From Legionella parisiensis (lineage in GTDB: Bacteria > Pseudomonadota > Gammaproteobacteria > Legionellales > Legionellaceae): 64,000 nt of DNA. A program made the position numbers and the translations under genes. This document shows, piece after piece, positions 16,794-26,395 of the stretch. How positions within the stretch are numbered: position 1 is the stretch's first letter; each line of letters opens with the position of its first letter. The DNA is taken from the NCBI RefSeq assembly GCF_001467945.1, contig NZ_LNYQ01000013.1, forward strand, positions 1,835,920 to 1,899,919, read 5' to 3'. The notes beneath the pieces are model-generated. The model saw only the letters and a program-made list of their open reading frames with translations, was not told the origin of the DNA and searched no databases.

Positions 16794-19700
16794 TTACCGG
16801 CTCTCAGATAATGACTCTTCTTTTATCATTATTTTTTTCACCATTCCGATCTGTTGTACAACAGGCTCACTCCATGGCCCTGAAATTTTATAACTGTATG
16901 CCGAAATTTTTTGCATGCTCTGATTAATAATTTTATTCGCGACCCAAGCTGCAACCCCTGCTACAGGACCACCAGCGATAGTTGCAACAACTGGCAAACT
17001 CGCTGTTATGTGCGGAGATATTTTCAAGCTCAGATCATAAGTATGTTTCACTAAGTCAAGATCTCCTTTCATACTTGCATAAGCAACTGGACCATCAAGA
17101 TAGCTATCCTGCGTAACCATGATTCCTTTATTCACAATAAAGTTTCCCTGAAAAATATCAAAACTATATCCTTGATGCGCCAAATCGCTAAAATCCAATT
17201 GTAACCGGCGAGGAATGGTCTGCAAGCTTAGGATACTTAATAATTTACCTAGGCCTAGCTTTTCTTCTGTCTCCTTGCTTAAATGCGTAATTCTTCCATT
17301 TTTAAGTTGTAAATACATAGTTCCTTTTAATGAAGCTAGGGAAAATTGATACAAACTCTTTTTCCATCCCCCATGAAACTCCATATATCCCTTTTTTGCA
17401 TGAACAGCAGGAGTTACATTCCAACGCTCTAAAGTTTTAGCTAAATTTGTGATATTTAGTTTTACATCAAGATTTGTCTGATTTACATTTTCTTTTTGAA
17501 CCCATTCTCCCTGAATATTAAATTGATAAACTGGAGATGTAATCTGGCAATAATCCACTTTCCATTTTTCAATGGTAGATTTACTCTTCAAGGTGACATC
17601 ACCCACTTGCACTTTTCCTACAGACAAATTATCAACACGCAAATTAAGGTTGGGTATTTGATTTGGATGCATTTGCGTTGCTATTGCAAACTCTTTATCC
17701 GCGGTATCGATCTGAGCCAAATTTAAATGGCGGACATGACCACTTAATTCATGAGTAGGTGCATGATAAATTAAGTCAGCAGCAATATTTTTTTGTTGTA
17801 AATTAAAAGACCAATTCTTGCTCGGCAATATTTTTGCTTTGACTATAATTTTATTAAACTGCTGTTTCAAAAAACTGAATTTATCTATAGTGACATTAAT
17901 AATTCGCAAATTACTTAATAGAGATGAATCTGCTTTTTCTGAAGAGAATTGATTATATATATCCTTCCACTCCTCAAGATCAAATCCCTTTAAGACACCT
18001 ACTACCGAAAGTCCAGGTAATTTTTGATTTACAGCATTCGCACTACCTAAACGCAACTGCCCTGAATCAAAAGCATAACCCTCTTTAGAATTATTGAATA
18101 ATAGATCGGCGCTTAAGCGATTATCATAACTACCTCGTAAGCGCATTGATTTTTTCGCATTGAGTTCAAGAATTAATTCCAGGGGTGCCTTTTCATTTGC
18201 TTTTTTACCTAAGGGCGCAGGTAAATTAACATCCATCCCCTCCAAAGTACTATTAAAACTGATGCTATCTGCTTCAGAAGGTTTATCACTTAATTTTAGT
18301 ATGGCATTCACATCTAATGAGCCATCAACTAAAGCTAGTTGTGGCAATTTAAATTGGTTTTTTAATGAATCAACTGTACATTTTCCATTGAGTGCAATTG
18401 TTGTTGCAGGCACAGGTGTTTTAATTGACTGAATTTTGATGTTCATTGGATGCCCGAAGATAGCAGCAAACAGGTAACTATCTGTTATCCCTGTTTCATT
18501 GAACTTCAACCCGCCAGATAGATTTTGTACAAAAAAACGGGCTAATTCATGATTCACTTTAATAGTATTATTCTTAAAGGTTACATTTCCTGTAGCAAGT
18601 ACATCATCATTTTCCGGATATAATGGAACCTGTACGCTTAAATCGAGTAAGGCAGATCCTTTAATGGACAGCATTTTTAAAAGTGTTAGTTTTTTTCTTA
18701 AAGGAGAAGCCATAATATAATTAATCATTTTTTGAACTGATGCATCAATTTTTCCAGTCACCAATAAATTTTCTTTATTTTTTCCAATGTCATCGATGCG
18801 CAAATGCATTTCTTTCGTAGGTACACCTTGGAAATTTGCATGGACTATATCAATACTAAGATCACGATTTTTTAAATGAATAAATCCATCAATTTCTTTT
18901 ATAGCCCGCCATTTGGAGTTGATTGCTATCTCTCCACCACTTGCATAACTTTCTATAATAAATTCGCCGCTATTATTATCAAAAGGAAAATCTTTTGCCA
19001 AACCATTAATCCTTACTCTTCCACTCGCATTTGCAATCTGTTTTACGTCATTTTTTAACCAAAGATATAATTTAGGTTTCATGTATTTTTTAGGTAAAAA
19101 CGGGACCCATTGTTGCCAATTCTTACCAGAAAACTCTGCAGCAAGACGAACATGCCCCATAGATTGGTGAGTCAACTCATCCACTGCACCTTGCATACTT
19201 AATGTTAACTCAGGCTGGCTTACTACAAATCGCTCCATACTAACTCGTAAACCATCATTTAACTCTTTCCAGTCAAAAGCACCATTAAGTAAATTTAATG
19301 TTTGCGCTGGATAACCTTTGACATTTATCGATGTATTTTCAGAATCAAGCTCCAATCGTCCTTGTTCAGGTTGCCAGTTTATTACACCTGAAAGATTATT
19401 TATTTGGGGAATATCATCTTTGGCATCCCATCCTAACTGTTCAAAACGCGTTAAAACATAATTTATAGAATAGTCATCAATGGAAAAATGAACCTCTCTT
19501 TTTTGAGATGTGTGAGTGGCATTTGGGTCTGTGCTTAGTATGGTCGAAGGCTCTGATTGCAAACGCTCCTTTGCAGTAACCATGCTAAAAACCGGGATTG
19601 GAGGAATAACCGAAACATTGGTATTTAATGAGATGAGTACCTGAGTATCTTTTAAAATTCCCTGTGGCTTCATAGCCAATATGTTTTGGATACTTTTAGG

Positions 19701-20837
19701 CCAGTTAATCGCATCAGAAAACAAAGATTCAATAATGATTGATTTTACGAATAATAGATAACTTTGTTGTTCTTTATTATATTTGAGCAATAATTTATTC
19801 TCAGGCCAAGCCACACCACCAATACGCAATCTAATTGGATCAGCCTGAAGCTGCCAACCTAAATTGTCAGGCTTCCAGGAGAGATTGGCAAAGAATGATT
19901 GAATAAGTTGGCTGTTCTGATTATTCAACAGTCGCCAGGCCAACCGCTTAAATGTTATCTGTGCTTGGACTGAAGAAACCGCACCATGATGTACATCAAG
20001 CCATAAATTAATATTGCCCTTACCCCCTTCAAAATGCTCAGTTGTCTTAGGAAAAAAATTTTGCCATTGAGCAGGTACAATATTATTAGCTGAAAAATAA
20101 AACTTCCCTTCAATGTCCTCAAAATGCTCTGGATCAAAATATCCATCGCCTAGCAGTTGAAAATTAGTGCTGCTTGTTTGTGCAAGTCGCGCCTCTCCTT
20201 TAAACTTGTAATGCCTGCCGCGATTTGCTACCGATACATTTAAACCATTAACGGGAATCAAGCCCCCGTCGCTAAAATGGAAATAAGCTGAAACGTGTCT
20301 AATGACTAAGTGTTCTTGCTGTGATAACCAAATCAACATCTGTTTGGTTTTCTCTGGGGTCATATCATTACTTAGTGGATCGGTGGCCATACCATCAATA
20401 GACCAATGGTTATCCATTTCTCTCAAATTGAGATGCATGTCATCAATAAAGAGTACGCCCGGTTGGATCTGCCAACTCCATAATGATTTAAATAAGTTAA
20501 TTCCGACTAGCAGTTTATTGATACGAAAATTATGCTCTGAATCATCTCCCAAAGTAACCTGGTTTAATTTAAGTACCGGTTGAAACCAATACCATCCTGT
20601 TTCCATTGTTTGTATGGTCACAGGTTGCCCTATAAGGATTGATAGATGATGTTCTACTTCTCCTTTGTATTCTTTTGCCCAGGGAGTTAAAGAGCGAAAT
20701 ATGCTGGATAAAACAGCCATAAGGATAATTAGGACAGCTAAAAGCATCCAAACTCTTTTTAATACTGTACTCACGTGTTGTGTTCGATTACTCATTGATT
20801 TTTTTACTATACCATTGCTTTTGCGCATACTCATCAT
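16794..20837 (-). CDS. yhdP: YhdP-type AsmA-like envelope protein
   Basis: Very large inner-membrane-anchored periplasmic protein (1347 residues; E. coli YhdP 1266) of the AsmA-like group. YhdP, TamB and YdbH together move phospholipids to the outer membrane in E. coli. One membrane helix lies at about 28-50 (RVWMLLAVLIILMAVLSS), followed by a long beta-rich region of repeated short strands, and a conserved C-terminal part with TASLPVVATIAGGPVAGVAA and YKISGPWSEPVVQ. The reading frame from 20837 overlaps the end of fliJ by 50 bases; a start at M15 (20795) would overlap by only eight. Neither has a strong ribosome site, so translation may be coupled to fliJ. This neighbour is unusual for yhdP. 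Confidence 0.88.
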   Translation of the reverse strand: MMSMRKSNGIVKKSMSNRTQHVSTVLKRVWMLLAVLIILMAVLSSIFRSLTPWAKEYKGEVEHHLSILIGQPVTIQTMETGWYWFQPVLKLNQVTLGDDSEHNFRINKLLVGINLFKSLWSWQIQPGVLFIDDMHLNLREMDNHWSIDGMATDPLSNDMTPEKTKQMLIWLSQQEHLVIRHVSAYFHFSDGGLIPVNGLNVSVANRGRHYKFKGEARLAQTSSTNFQLLGDGYFDPEHFEDIEGKFYFSANNIVPAQWQNFFPKTTEHFEGGKGNINLWLDVHHGAVSSVQAQITFKRLAWRLLNNQNSQLIQSFFANLSWKPDNLGWQLQADPIRLRIGGVAWPENKLLLKYNKEQQSYLLFVKSIIIESLFSDAINWPKSIQNILAMKPQGILKDTQVLISLNTNVSVIPPIPVFSMVTAKERLQSEPSTILSTDPNATHTSQKREVHFSIDDYSINYVLTRFEQLGWDAKDDIPQINNLSGVINWQPEQGRLELDSENTSINVKGYPAQTLNLLNGAFDWKELNDGLRVSMERFVVSQPELTLSMQGAVDELTHQSMGHVRLAAEFSGKNWQQWVPFLPKKYMKPKLYLWLKNDVKQIANASGRVRINGLAKDFPFDNNSGEFIIESYASGGEIAINSKWRAIKEIDGFIHLKNRDLSIDIVHANFQGVPTKEMHLRIDDIGKNKENLLVTGKIDASVQKMINYIMASPLRKKLTLLKMLSIKGSALLDLSVQVPLYPENDDVLATGNVTFKNNTIKVNHELARFFVQNLSGGLKFNETGITDSYLFAAIFGHPMNIKIQSIKTPVPATTIALNGKCTVDSLKNQFKLPQLALVDGSLDVNAILKLSDKPSEADSISFNSTLEGMDVNLPAPLGKKANEKAPLELILELNAKKSMRLRGSYDNRLSADLLFNNSKEGYAFDSGQLRLGSANAVNQKLPGLSVVGVLKGFDLEEWKDIYNQFSSEKADSSLLSNLRIINVTIDKFSFLKQQFNKIIVKAKILPSKNWSFNLQQKNIAADLIYHAPTHELSGHVRHLNLAQIDTADKEFAIATQMHPNQIPNLNLRVDNLSVGKVQVGDVTLKSKSTIEKWKVDYCQITSPVYQFNIQGEWVQKENVNQTNLDVKLNITNLAKTLERWNVTPAVHAKKGYMEFHGGWKKSLYQFSLASLKGTMYLQLKNGRITHLSKETEEKLGLGKLLSILSLQTIPRRLQLDFSDLAHQGYSFDIFQGNFIVNKGIMVTQDSYLDGPVAYASMKGDLDLVKHTYDLSLKISPHITASLPVVATIAGGPVAGVAAWVANKIINQSMQKISAYSYKISGPWSEPVVQQIGMVKKIMIKEESLSESR

Positions 20838-21240
20838 TTTCTTTTTGTTCGATGCGCTGTAATTTGAGTTGTTCGATCTTATTAACCCGGTCTACCAATT
20901 GACTAACCCCTTCTTCAGAAATTTTTGACTGTTTATACTTGAGTTCAGCCTTAGCCCTTATTTTCCCTAAATGCGCCAAATGTGCGTTTAATTGTATTAA
21001 AGCTGTATCCAAATGGCTAATAAAATCGATACGATTACGTAATCGAGCTACTATCGTTCCTTGTTCACCAATTTTCTCTACTTGCTTCAGATAATCCTGT
21101 CGATACGCGACTAACTGATCATGCTTTAACTTATTTTGCTTAAATTGCTCCTGTGCTTTTAAAAGCTCTTGATATGTAATACGAGTTTCTTCTCTTTTAA
21201 TCTGTAAAAACTGTTTTAAACGCTCCAATCGCTGACTCAT
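20788..21240 (-). CDS. fliJ: flagellar export protein FliJ
   Basis: Central stalk-like coiled coil of the flagellar type III export ATPase; it links FliI to FlhA. 150 residues, almost entirely charged heptad-like helix (LERLKQFLQIKREETRIT... EQLKLQRIEQKEND), the expected size. The identification rests on composition plus its position directly after fliI, with a four-base ATGA overlap. Confidence 0.88.
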   Translation of the reverse strand: MSQRLERLKQFLQIKREETRITYQELLKAQEQFKQNKLKHDQLVAYRQDYLKQVEKIGEQGTIVARLRNRIDFISHLDTALIQLNAHLAHLGKIRAKAELKYKQSKISEEGVSQLVDRVNKIEQLKLQRIEQKENDEYAQKQWYSKKINE

Positions 21241-22583
21241 CCATTAACTCCAAAAGATGATGCTAACTGGGATAACATATCCACGCTTTCCTTATAAAGA
21301 ACACGTTCATTGATACTTTGCTCCATATATTTCCGAATTTTATCTCGAACTTGAATCGCCTTATCGAGATTCGGATCACTCCCTGTAGCATAAGCACCAA
21401 GCAATATGAAATCTTTATTTTTCTCATATAGTGACAAATTCTTTTTGAATAATATCATATCATTCATTTGTTGCTCAGATACTATAGTTTGCATTACTCG
21501 ACTAATAGAAGCTTCCAAATCAATAGCAGGATATTGTCCTTCTTCCGCAATAGACCGACTTAAGACAATATGCCCATCCAAAATAGCCCGTGCTGCATCT
21601 GCAATAGGATCTTGCAGATCATCGCCTTCAGTTAAGACTGTATAAAATGCAGTAATGGATCCGCTACCAGCTTCTCCGTTACCAGCGCGTTCGACAAGTT
21701 TTGGTAGTTTGGCAAATACAGAAGGAGGATAACCTTTGGTTGCTGGCGCCTCACCTATAGATAGAGCAATCTCTCTTTGCGCCTGAGCAAAACGAGTTAA
21801 AGAGTCTATCAGCAGGAGTACATGCTTGCCCTGATCACGAAAATACTCAGCAATACTCGTAGCTACTTTAGCACCGTGTAAACGCATTAGAGGACTTTCA
21901 TCTGCGGGTGCTGCGACAACAATCGCACGCTTTAACCCCTCTTCACCTAAATTTAATTCGATAAATTCCTTGACCTCTCTGCCACGCTCACCAATCAGAC
22001 CAACAACAACCACATCAGCTTTGGTAAAACGGGTCATCATTCCTAATAAAACAGATTTTCCTACCCCTGATCCTGCAAATAACCCAATTCGTTGGCCTCG
22101 TCCAACAGTAAGTAATCCATTAATTGCACGTATTCCTACATCTAAAGGTGTATCAATGACCGCTCTTTTTAAAGGATTGATTGCAGGGCTAATTAATGGG
22201 TATACCTCACTTAACTCAAGAGGAGGGCCTTCGTCTATAAGAACTCCAGAACCGTTTATAACTCGCCCTAATAATTGAGTCCCTACTTCAACCTGAGCAA
22301 CACGCCCAGTTGGGGTAATAATCATTCCTGGAGCAAGTCCCTGAATCGCACCAATGGACATCAAATATACACAATCTTGGCTAAAACCAACTACTTCGGC
22401 GTCAATAGTACGTGATTTATCAATAGTAATAAAACAACGCGCTCCAACAGGTTGATTAAAACCTTTTGCCTCTAATGTGAGACCAACAGCCCGACTTATG
22501 CGACCACAATGTAATAATCCTGACTGTTTCTTTTCGCGAATTTCATGCAACACTTTGCTCAGATGAGACTCATAAATTTTCAT
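21237..22583 (-). CDS. fliI: flagellum-specific export ATPase FliI
   Basis: F1-beta-like ATPase that drives flagellar protein export on the cytoplasmic face of the basal body. 448 residues. Walker A is AGSGVGKS at 170-177; GLIGERGREVKEF, VLLLIDSLTRFAQAQREI and the P-A-T-K-G-Y-P-P-S-V-F segment are the FliI/SctN signatures. It follows fliH by nine bases. Confidence 0.97.
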   Translation of the reverse strand: MKIYESHLSKVLHEIREKKQSGLLHCGRISRAVGLTLEAKGFNQPVGARCFITIDKSRTIDAEVVGFSQDCVYLMSIGAIQGLAPGMIITPTGRVAQVEVGTQLLGRVINGSGVLIDEGPPLELSEVYPLISPAINPLKRAVIDTPLDVGIRAINGLLTVGRGQRIGLFAGSGVGKSVLLGMMTRFTKADVVVVGLIGERGREVKEFIELNLGEEGLKRAIVVAAPADESPLMRLHGAKVATSIAEYFRDQGKHVLLLIDSLTRFAQAQREIALSIGEAPATKGYPPSVFAKLPKLVERAGNGEAGSGSITAFYTVLTEGDDLQDPIADAARAILDGHIVLSRSIAEEGQYPAIDLEASISRVMQTIVSEQQMNDMILFKKNLSLYEKNKDFILLGAYATGSDPNLDKAIQVRDKIRKYMEQSINERVLYKESVDMLSQLASSFGVNG

Positions 22584-22592
22584 CTGCTCATC

Positions 22593-23255
22593 CTAATTTT
22601 GCAAAGGTTCAATCAAATCGTGAGTAACATACTTTGTGAACAAAGTGGATAAACGGGTATATACTCGACCATCTAATTCGCTATATTCTCCTTTTAAATA
22701 AAAATCGCCTCTATTTAATAAAGGATCTGCTACCAAAATCTCTTGCAGACCAGGTATCTCTTTTTCACCAAATTCAGTTTTGACCCAGTTAACATCTTCT
22801 GGATGCATGGCAAGCACTTTATAGGTCTGTAGGGAAGGCAACTCGGATTTGAGAGCATTGATTAAATCATTTAACTTATGAGGATTAACGGATAGCTCCA
22901 CACCAATACAATGCTGAGTTAACCAAATTATTGTTTGAATTATTTCTTGCGTAACCTGTTCATCCACAAGTTTTACGGGTTTTTGCAGCAGATCAAGCCA
23001 ATATACAAACTTTTTCCTTTTTTCATTAATTTCAACCTGTGCTTGTTGCATACCTTCCGCATAGCCTTTTTCTCTAGCTTCTTGCTTTAAACGCTCACAC
23101 TCAGCAAGAAAACGCTCCTCTTCATTGATTTCAACCTTCGCTTCATTATTTATAATCGACTCATATTCCCAGGTACTAAACTCGCTGTTATTCTCTTTTT
23201 TCTTTAGGTAAGGCTCAAATTCATTTGACATATAGTTATCATCCCTGAAAATCAT
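22593..23255 (-). CDS. fliH: flagellar assembly protein FliH
   Basis: Regulator and peripheral stalk of the FliI ATPase. 220 residues from 23255, or 212 from the ATG at 23231 (M9), which begins MSNEFEPYL; neither start has a clear ribosome site. A charged N-terminal half contains the helix with Gly-spaced repeats (AREKGYAEGMQQAQVE), and the C-terminal globular part ends around RGDFYLKGEYSELDGRV, typical of FliH/SctL. Placed between fliG and fliI as expected. Confidence 0.9.
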   Translation of the reverse strand: MIFRDDNYMSNEFEPYLKKKENNSEFSTWEYESIINNEAKVEINEEERFLAECERLKQEAREKGYAEGMQQAQVEINEKRKKFVYWLDLLQKPVKLVDEQVTQEIIQTIIWLTQHCIGVELSVNPHKLNDLINALKSELPSLQTYKVLAMHPEDVNWVKTEFGEKEIPGLQEILVADPLLNRGDFYLKGEYSELDGRVYTRLSTLFTKYVTHDLIEPLQN

Positions 23256-23295
23256 ATCTACTCATAATGTAACTTTAGTGCAGTGAGCCCCAAAA

Positions 23296-23326
23296 AACCT
23301 GGTTCCTTGTACACAGCCTCCAGGTT
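23296..23326 (-). repeat. AACCTGG...CCAGGTT hairpin in the fliG-fliH gap
   Basis: Seven-base perfect inverted repeat with a 17-base loop placed right at the fliG stop. No T-run follows, so it is more likely an mRNA-processing or stability hairpin, or a degenerate copy of the CCTGGG repeat family, than a terminator. Confidence 0.45.
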
Positions 23327-24314
23327 AAATCATCTCATCTCCAGCTTTGGAGCCTAGTGCAATTTTACCATCTTCTGCAAGACCTTTTGCTATAGCCAGA
23401 ATATCACGTTGAGCACGCTCTACATCAACTACTTTTACGGGGCCTTGTAATTCAATATCTTCTCGTAATAAATCAGCACCACGTTTAGACATATTAGAGA
23501 ATATTTTTTCCTTAGTAGGCTCAGTAGTTCCTTTCAAAGCCAGTTTTAATTGCTCAGGCGTCACATCACGCAATAATGTTTGCATGCTTCGATCATCCAT
23601 ATCCACCAAATTCTCAAAGACAAACATTTTGTCTCGGATTTTTTCGCTTAGTTCCTCATCCCAATCTTTAATCTTATTGAGTACTTCTTCCTCCATAGCA
23701 CCATCAAAATAGTTAATTACATCAGCGACACTCTTAATGCCTCCCACAGAGGCAGATTTACTTACTTTCTGACCACTGAGTTGTTTCTCTATAACTTGTC
23801 CTAGTTCTGAAATAGCTTCCGGTTTTACTGTATCAATATTGCACATCCGCAATAATACTTCTGATCGTTTATCCACACTAAAATAACGCACCACTTCAGC
23901 AGCTTGTTCACTATCTAAATGAATTAATATTGTTGCAATAATTTGTGGATGCTCATTGCGTATTACATCAGCAATTAATCGACCATCCAACCATTTTAAA
24001 CGGTTAAGCCCACTGTCTTTATCCGAAATCAGGATTCGATCAATAAAGGGAGTCGCTTTTTCTAATCCTAAAGCTTCAATAAGTACCGTTCGTAAATAAT
24101 GCTCTGTATCAACCGTTAAACTGGTTTGGTCTCCAATAGCATTTGTAAATTCGACAAGCACATTTTCCATTTTCGCCTTGGTAACATTGCTGAGCGTCGT
24201 CATCGCGACCCCCACCTTTTGTACTTGTCTTGGCTCAAGATGTTTTAATACTTCAGCAGCATTTTTTTCACCCATGCTTAATAGCAAGATAGCAGCACGC
24301 TCAATCCCATCCAT
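23325..24314 (-). CDS. fliG: flagellar motor switch protein FliG
   Basis: Rotor protein that binds the MS ring, FliM and the stator, and converts proton flow into torque. 329 residues (E. coli 331). Starts DGIERAAILLLSMGEKNAAEVL; the middle has the EHPQIIATILIHLDSEQAAEV armadillo part, and the C-terminal torque helix contains charged residues in MFVFENLVDMDDRSMQTLLRDV. It directly follows fliF (two bases between). Confidence 0.97.
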   Translation of the reverse strand: MDGIERAAILLLSMGEKNAAEVLKHLEPRQVQKVGVAMTTLSNVTKAKMENVLVEFTNAIGDQTSLTVDTEHYLRTVLIEALGLEKATPFIDRILISDKDSGLNRLKWLDGRLIADVIRNEHPQIIATILIHLDSEQAAEVVRYFSVDKRSEVLLRMCNIDTVKPEAISELGQVIEKQLSGQKVSKSASVGGIKSVADVINYFDGAMEEEVLNKIKDWDEELSEKIRDKMFVFENLVDMDDRSMQTLLRDVTPEQLKLALKGTTEPTKEKIFSNMSKRGADLLREDIELQGPVKVVDVERAQRDILAIAKGLAEDGKIALGSKAGDEMI

Positions 24315-24316
24315 AA

Positions 24317-25954
24317 TTACCCTCGATCAACCCAATTTTTAACTACCTGTGCTACGCGCTTGGGTTCTTTATCAACAACCTGGCGTAATAAATTCAACTG
24401 CGACTCATAATCATTTGCTTCTTTGATTGAAATTGTTCCATCATAGGTCAGATCTGCTATAGGTTGCTCATCAACTGCAATACCTCTGGCATTTCGATTA
24501 CTGGCGAGGGTTTTTAACATTGGTCTTAGCACACCAAAAATTAAAGCCAAAACAAATAAAGCGGCTGCTGTTTGCTTCACTATGGACCAGAAAATTTCTT
24601 TTTGCCAAAAACGCTCCTCAGGAATAGCAGCTATAGGATCAGGCTTAACAAAATCTGTATTGATCACATTTAAACTATCACCACGTTGTGCATTTAATCC
24701 AATTGCATCTGCAACAAGTAGTTTTATTTGCTCTATTTCCTTTTGCGTTAGAGGAGTTTTCGACATTTTTTTAGTTTTCTCATCCCTTACCGCTTTGTTG
24801 TCTACCAAAACTGCAACAGTGATTCGTTTAATCGTTCCAGGTTGATTTTTGGTATGACTAACTGTTTTATCCAGCTCAAAATTCTTAGTACTTTGTGTGC
24901 GCATATCCGTCGATTGGCTGTTATCTGATGCTGTTGGTGGTTGTGGTTGGGCATTTGGCGGTACATTTTTAGGAGGTGCATTTTTGGGAGTAAGAGCAGG
25001 TTTAGCTTGTGGTGTATTAGACAAAGTCCCAGGAACTCCAACTGCATCATTTGAAACATTACGCTTCTCTTCCATGGTTTGTTCACTTCGCAGAGAAGGC
25101 AGTTCAGGATTAAACATTTCTTGCGTTTGCTCATAGCTGGTAAAATCTATATCAGCAGAAACCTTTGCTCTAACCCGTCCATAACCGAGTATTGGTGTTA
25201 AAATATCTTGAATTTTTTGAGCATATTGGTGTTCCAAATTTTGCCTGTAATCTAAAAATCGCTCTGTCTCTGTAAAAAGAGTTTGTCCTCCGCCTTCATT
25301 AAGCAATTGCCCATCCTGATCGACAACCGTAACCCGACTTGCAGAGAGATTTGGAATACTGGATGCAACCAAATTTACAATTGCGGCAATTGTATGCTTT
25401 TTAAGCTCCAAACCTGAATAAACATCTAGGAAAACAGAAGCACTAGGCTCGTGAGCATCACGAACAAAAGCCGATTCACGGGGAATTGCTAAGTGAACTC
25501 GAGCTGATTTAATATCATGGAACTTACTTATAGTTCGAGCAAGCTCAGCTTCTAGCGCCTGCTTGTACCGCGCGTTTTCCATAAATTGACTACTGTTAAA
25601 CGCATTAGAGCTGGAAAAAAGCTCTCCTGAAGCGACAGGATCCCGAGGCAATCCTTCCATTGCCAGTTTAAGGCGTATGTTTTGCAGATTATCGGCTGCA
25701 ACCATAATCATGCTGTTGTTATTATCAATCTTAAAATCAAAGCCATTACGCTCAAGGGCAGAGACTACTTCAGCAGCATCACGCGCATTCATTTGCGTGT
25801 ATAAAGGAACATAATTCGGATCACGAGACCATAAAACAACTGCTAAACCGATGGCAATACTTGCGGCTACCCCCACAAGTAAACCAATTTGACGCGCAAT
25901 AGAAAGATTTGCAAACTTTGCTGCCACTGTTGATGCACTATCAGCCAATGCCAT
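24317..25954 (-). CDS. fliF: flagellar MS-ring protein FliF
   Basis: Forms the inner-membrane MS ring on which the flagellum is built. 545 residues. The first membrane helix is near 24-44 (IGLLVGVAASIAIGLAVVLW), the ring-building motif domains include VPLYTQMNARDAAEVVSALE, a Pro/Gln/Asn-rich linker lies at about 300-345 (TPKNAPPKNVPPNAQPQ), the second helix is near 460-478 (AAALFVLALIFGVLRPML), and a short FliG-binding tail follows. It is transcribed with fliE, 13 bases upstream. Confidence 0.96.
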   Translation of the reverse strand: MALADSASTVAAKFANLSIARQIGLLVGVAASIAIGLAVVLWSRDPNYVPLYTQMNARDAAEVVSALERNGFDFKIDNNNSMIMVAADNLQNIRLKLAMEGLPRDPVASGELFSSSNAFNSSQFMENARYKQALEAELARTISKFHDIKSARVHLAIPRESAFVRDAHEPSASVFLDVYSGLELKKHTIAAIVNLVASSIPNLSASRVTVVDQDGQLLNEGGGQTLFTETERFLDYRQNLEHQYAQKIQDILTPILGYGRVRAKVSADIDFTSYEQTQEMFNPELPSLRSEQTMEEKRNVSNDAVGVPGTLSNTPQAKPALTPKNAPPKNVPPNAQPQPPTASDNSQSTDMRTQSTKNFELDKTVSHTKNQPGTIKRITVAVLVDNKAVRDEKTKKMSKTPLTQKEIEQIKLLVADAIGLNAQRGDSLNVINTDFVKPDPIAAIPEERFWQKEIFWSIVKQTAAALFVLALIFGVLRPMLKTLASNRNARGIAVDEQPIADLTYDGTISIKEANDYESQLNLLRQVVDKEPKRVAQVVKNWVDRG

Positions 25955-25967
25955 ATCAAACTCCTAA

Positions 25968-26282
25968 TTATACTGGCATATTCATAATGTCTTGATATGC
26001 TTGTACCACTTTGTTGCGAACCCGAACAGTAGCTTCAAGCCCCAAATTGGATTTTTGGGCCGCTATCATTACCTCCCCTAAACTCACGTTAGGATCACCC
26101 ATTTCAAAACGTGTTTTTAAAGAGTCTGAAGATTGATTTAACTCATTGACTTGATTTAATGCTTGCTGAAATACCGTGCCAAAAGGAGATTGATTGGTTT
26201 CTGTTTCAATCACTGCACCTTCAGCCTTAGCAGACATTATCTTTATCTGATGTAGCAGATTAGCTGTATTAATATCACTCAT
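25968..26282 (-). CDS. fliE: flagellar hook-basal body protein FliE
   Basis: Rod-base protein connecting the MS ring to the rod and completing the export channel. 104 residues, ending in the typical SLGEVMIAAQKSNLGLEATV and VQAYQDIMNMPV. AAGGAT precedes the ATG. It is the first structural gene after fleR. The 113-bp upstream gap has a GTGAC/GTCAC hairpin, but I found no sigma-54 TGGCAC-TTGC pair in it. Confidence 0.95.
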   Translation of the reverse strand: MSDINTANLLHQIKIMSAKAEGAVIETETNQSPFGTVFQQALNQVNELNQSSDSLKTRFEMGDPNVSLGEVMIAAQKSNLGLEATVRVRNKVVQAYQDIMNMPV

Positions 26283-26395
26283 ATCCTTATTTACCTCATA
26301 ATTATTTGGCGTTTTATTCCCTTATCTGGTGACCTGGTGTCACACAGCAGCCTTCAGGTTAGCATAGTTTGTCATTACGCTAAGGTAATACAATT

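Noticed and set aside
24802-25134. Second minus-strand frame inside fliF (110 codons)
   Set aside because: Shadow of the FliF Pro/Asn linker in another frame; no motif or start signal.
26283-26395. Sigma-54 promoter before fliE
   Set aside because: Looked for TGGCAC-N5-TTGC in the 113-bp gap and did not find it.
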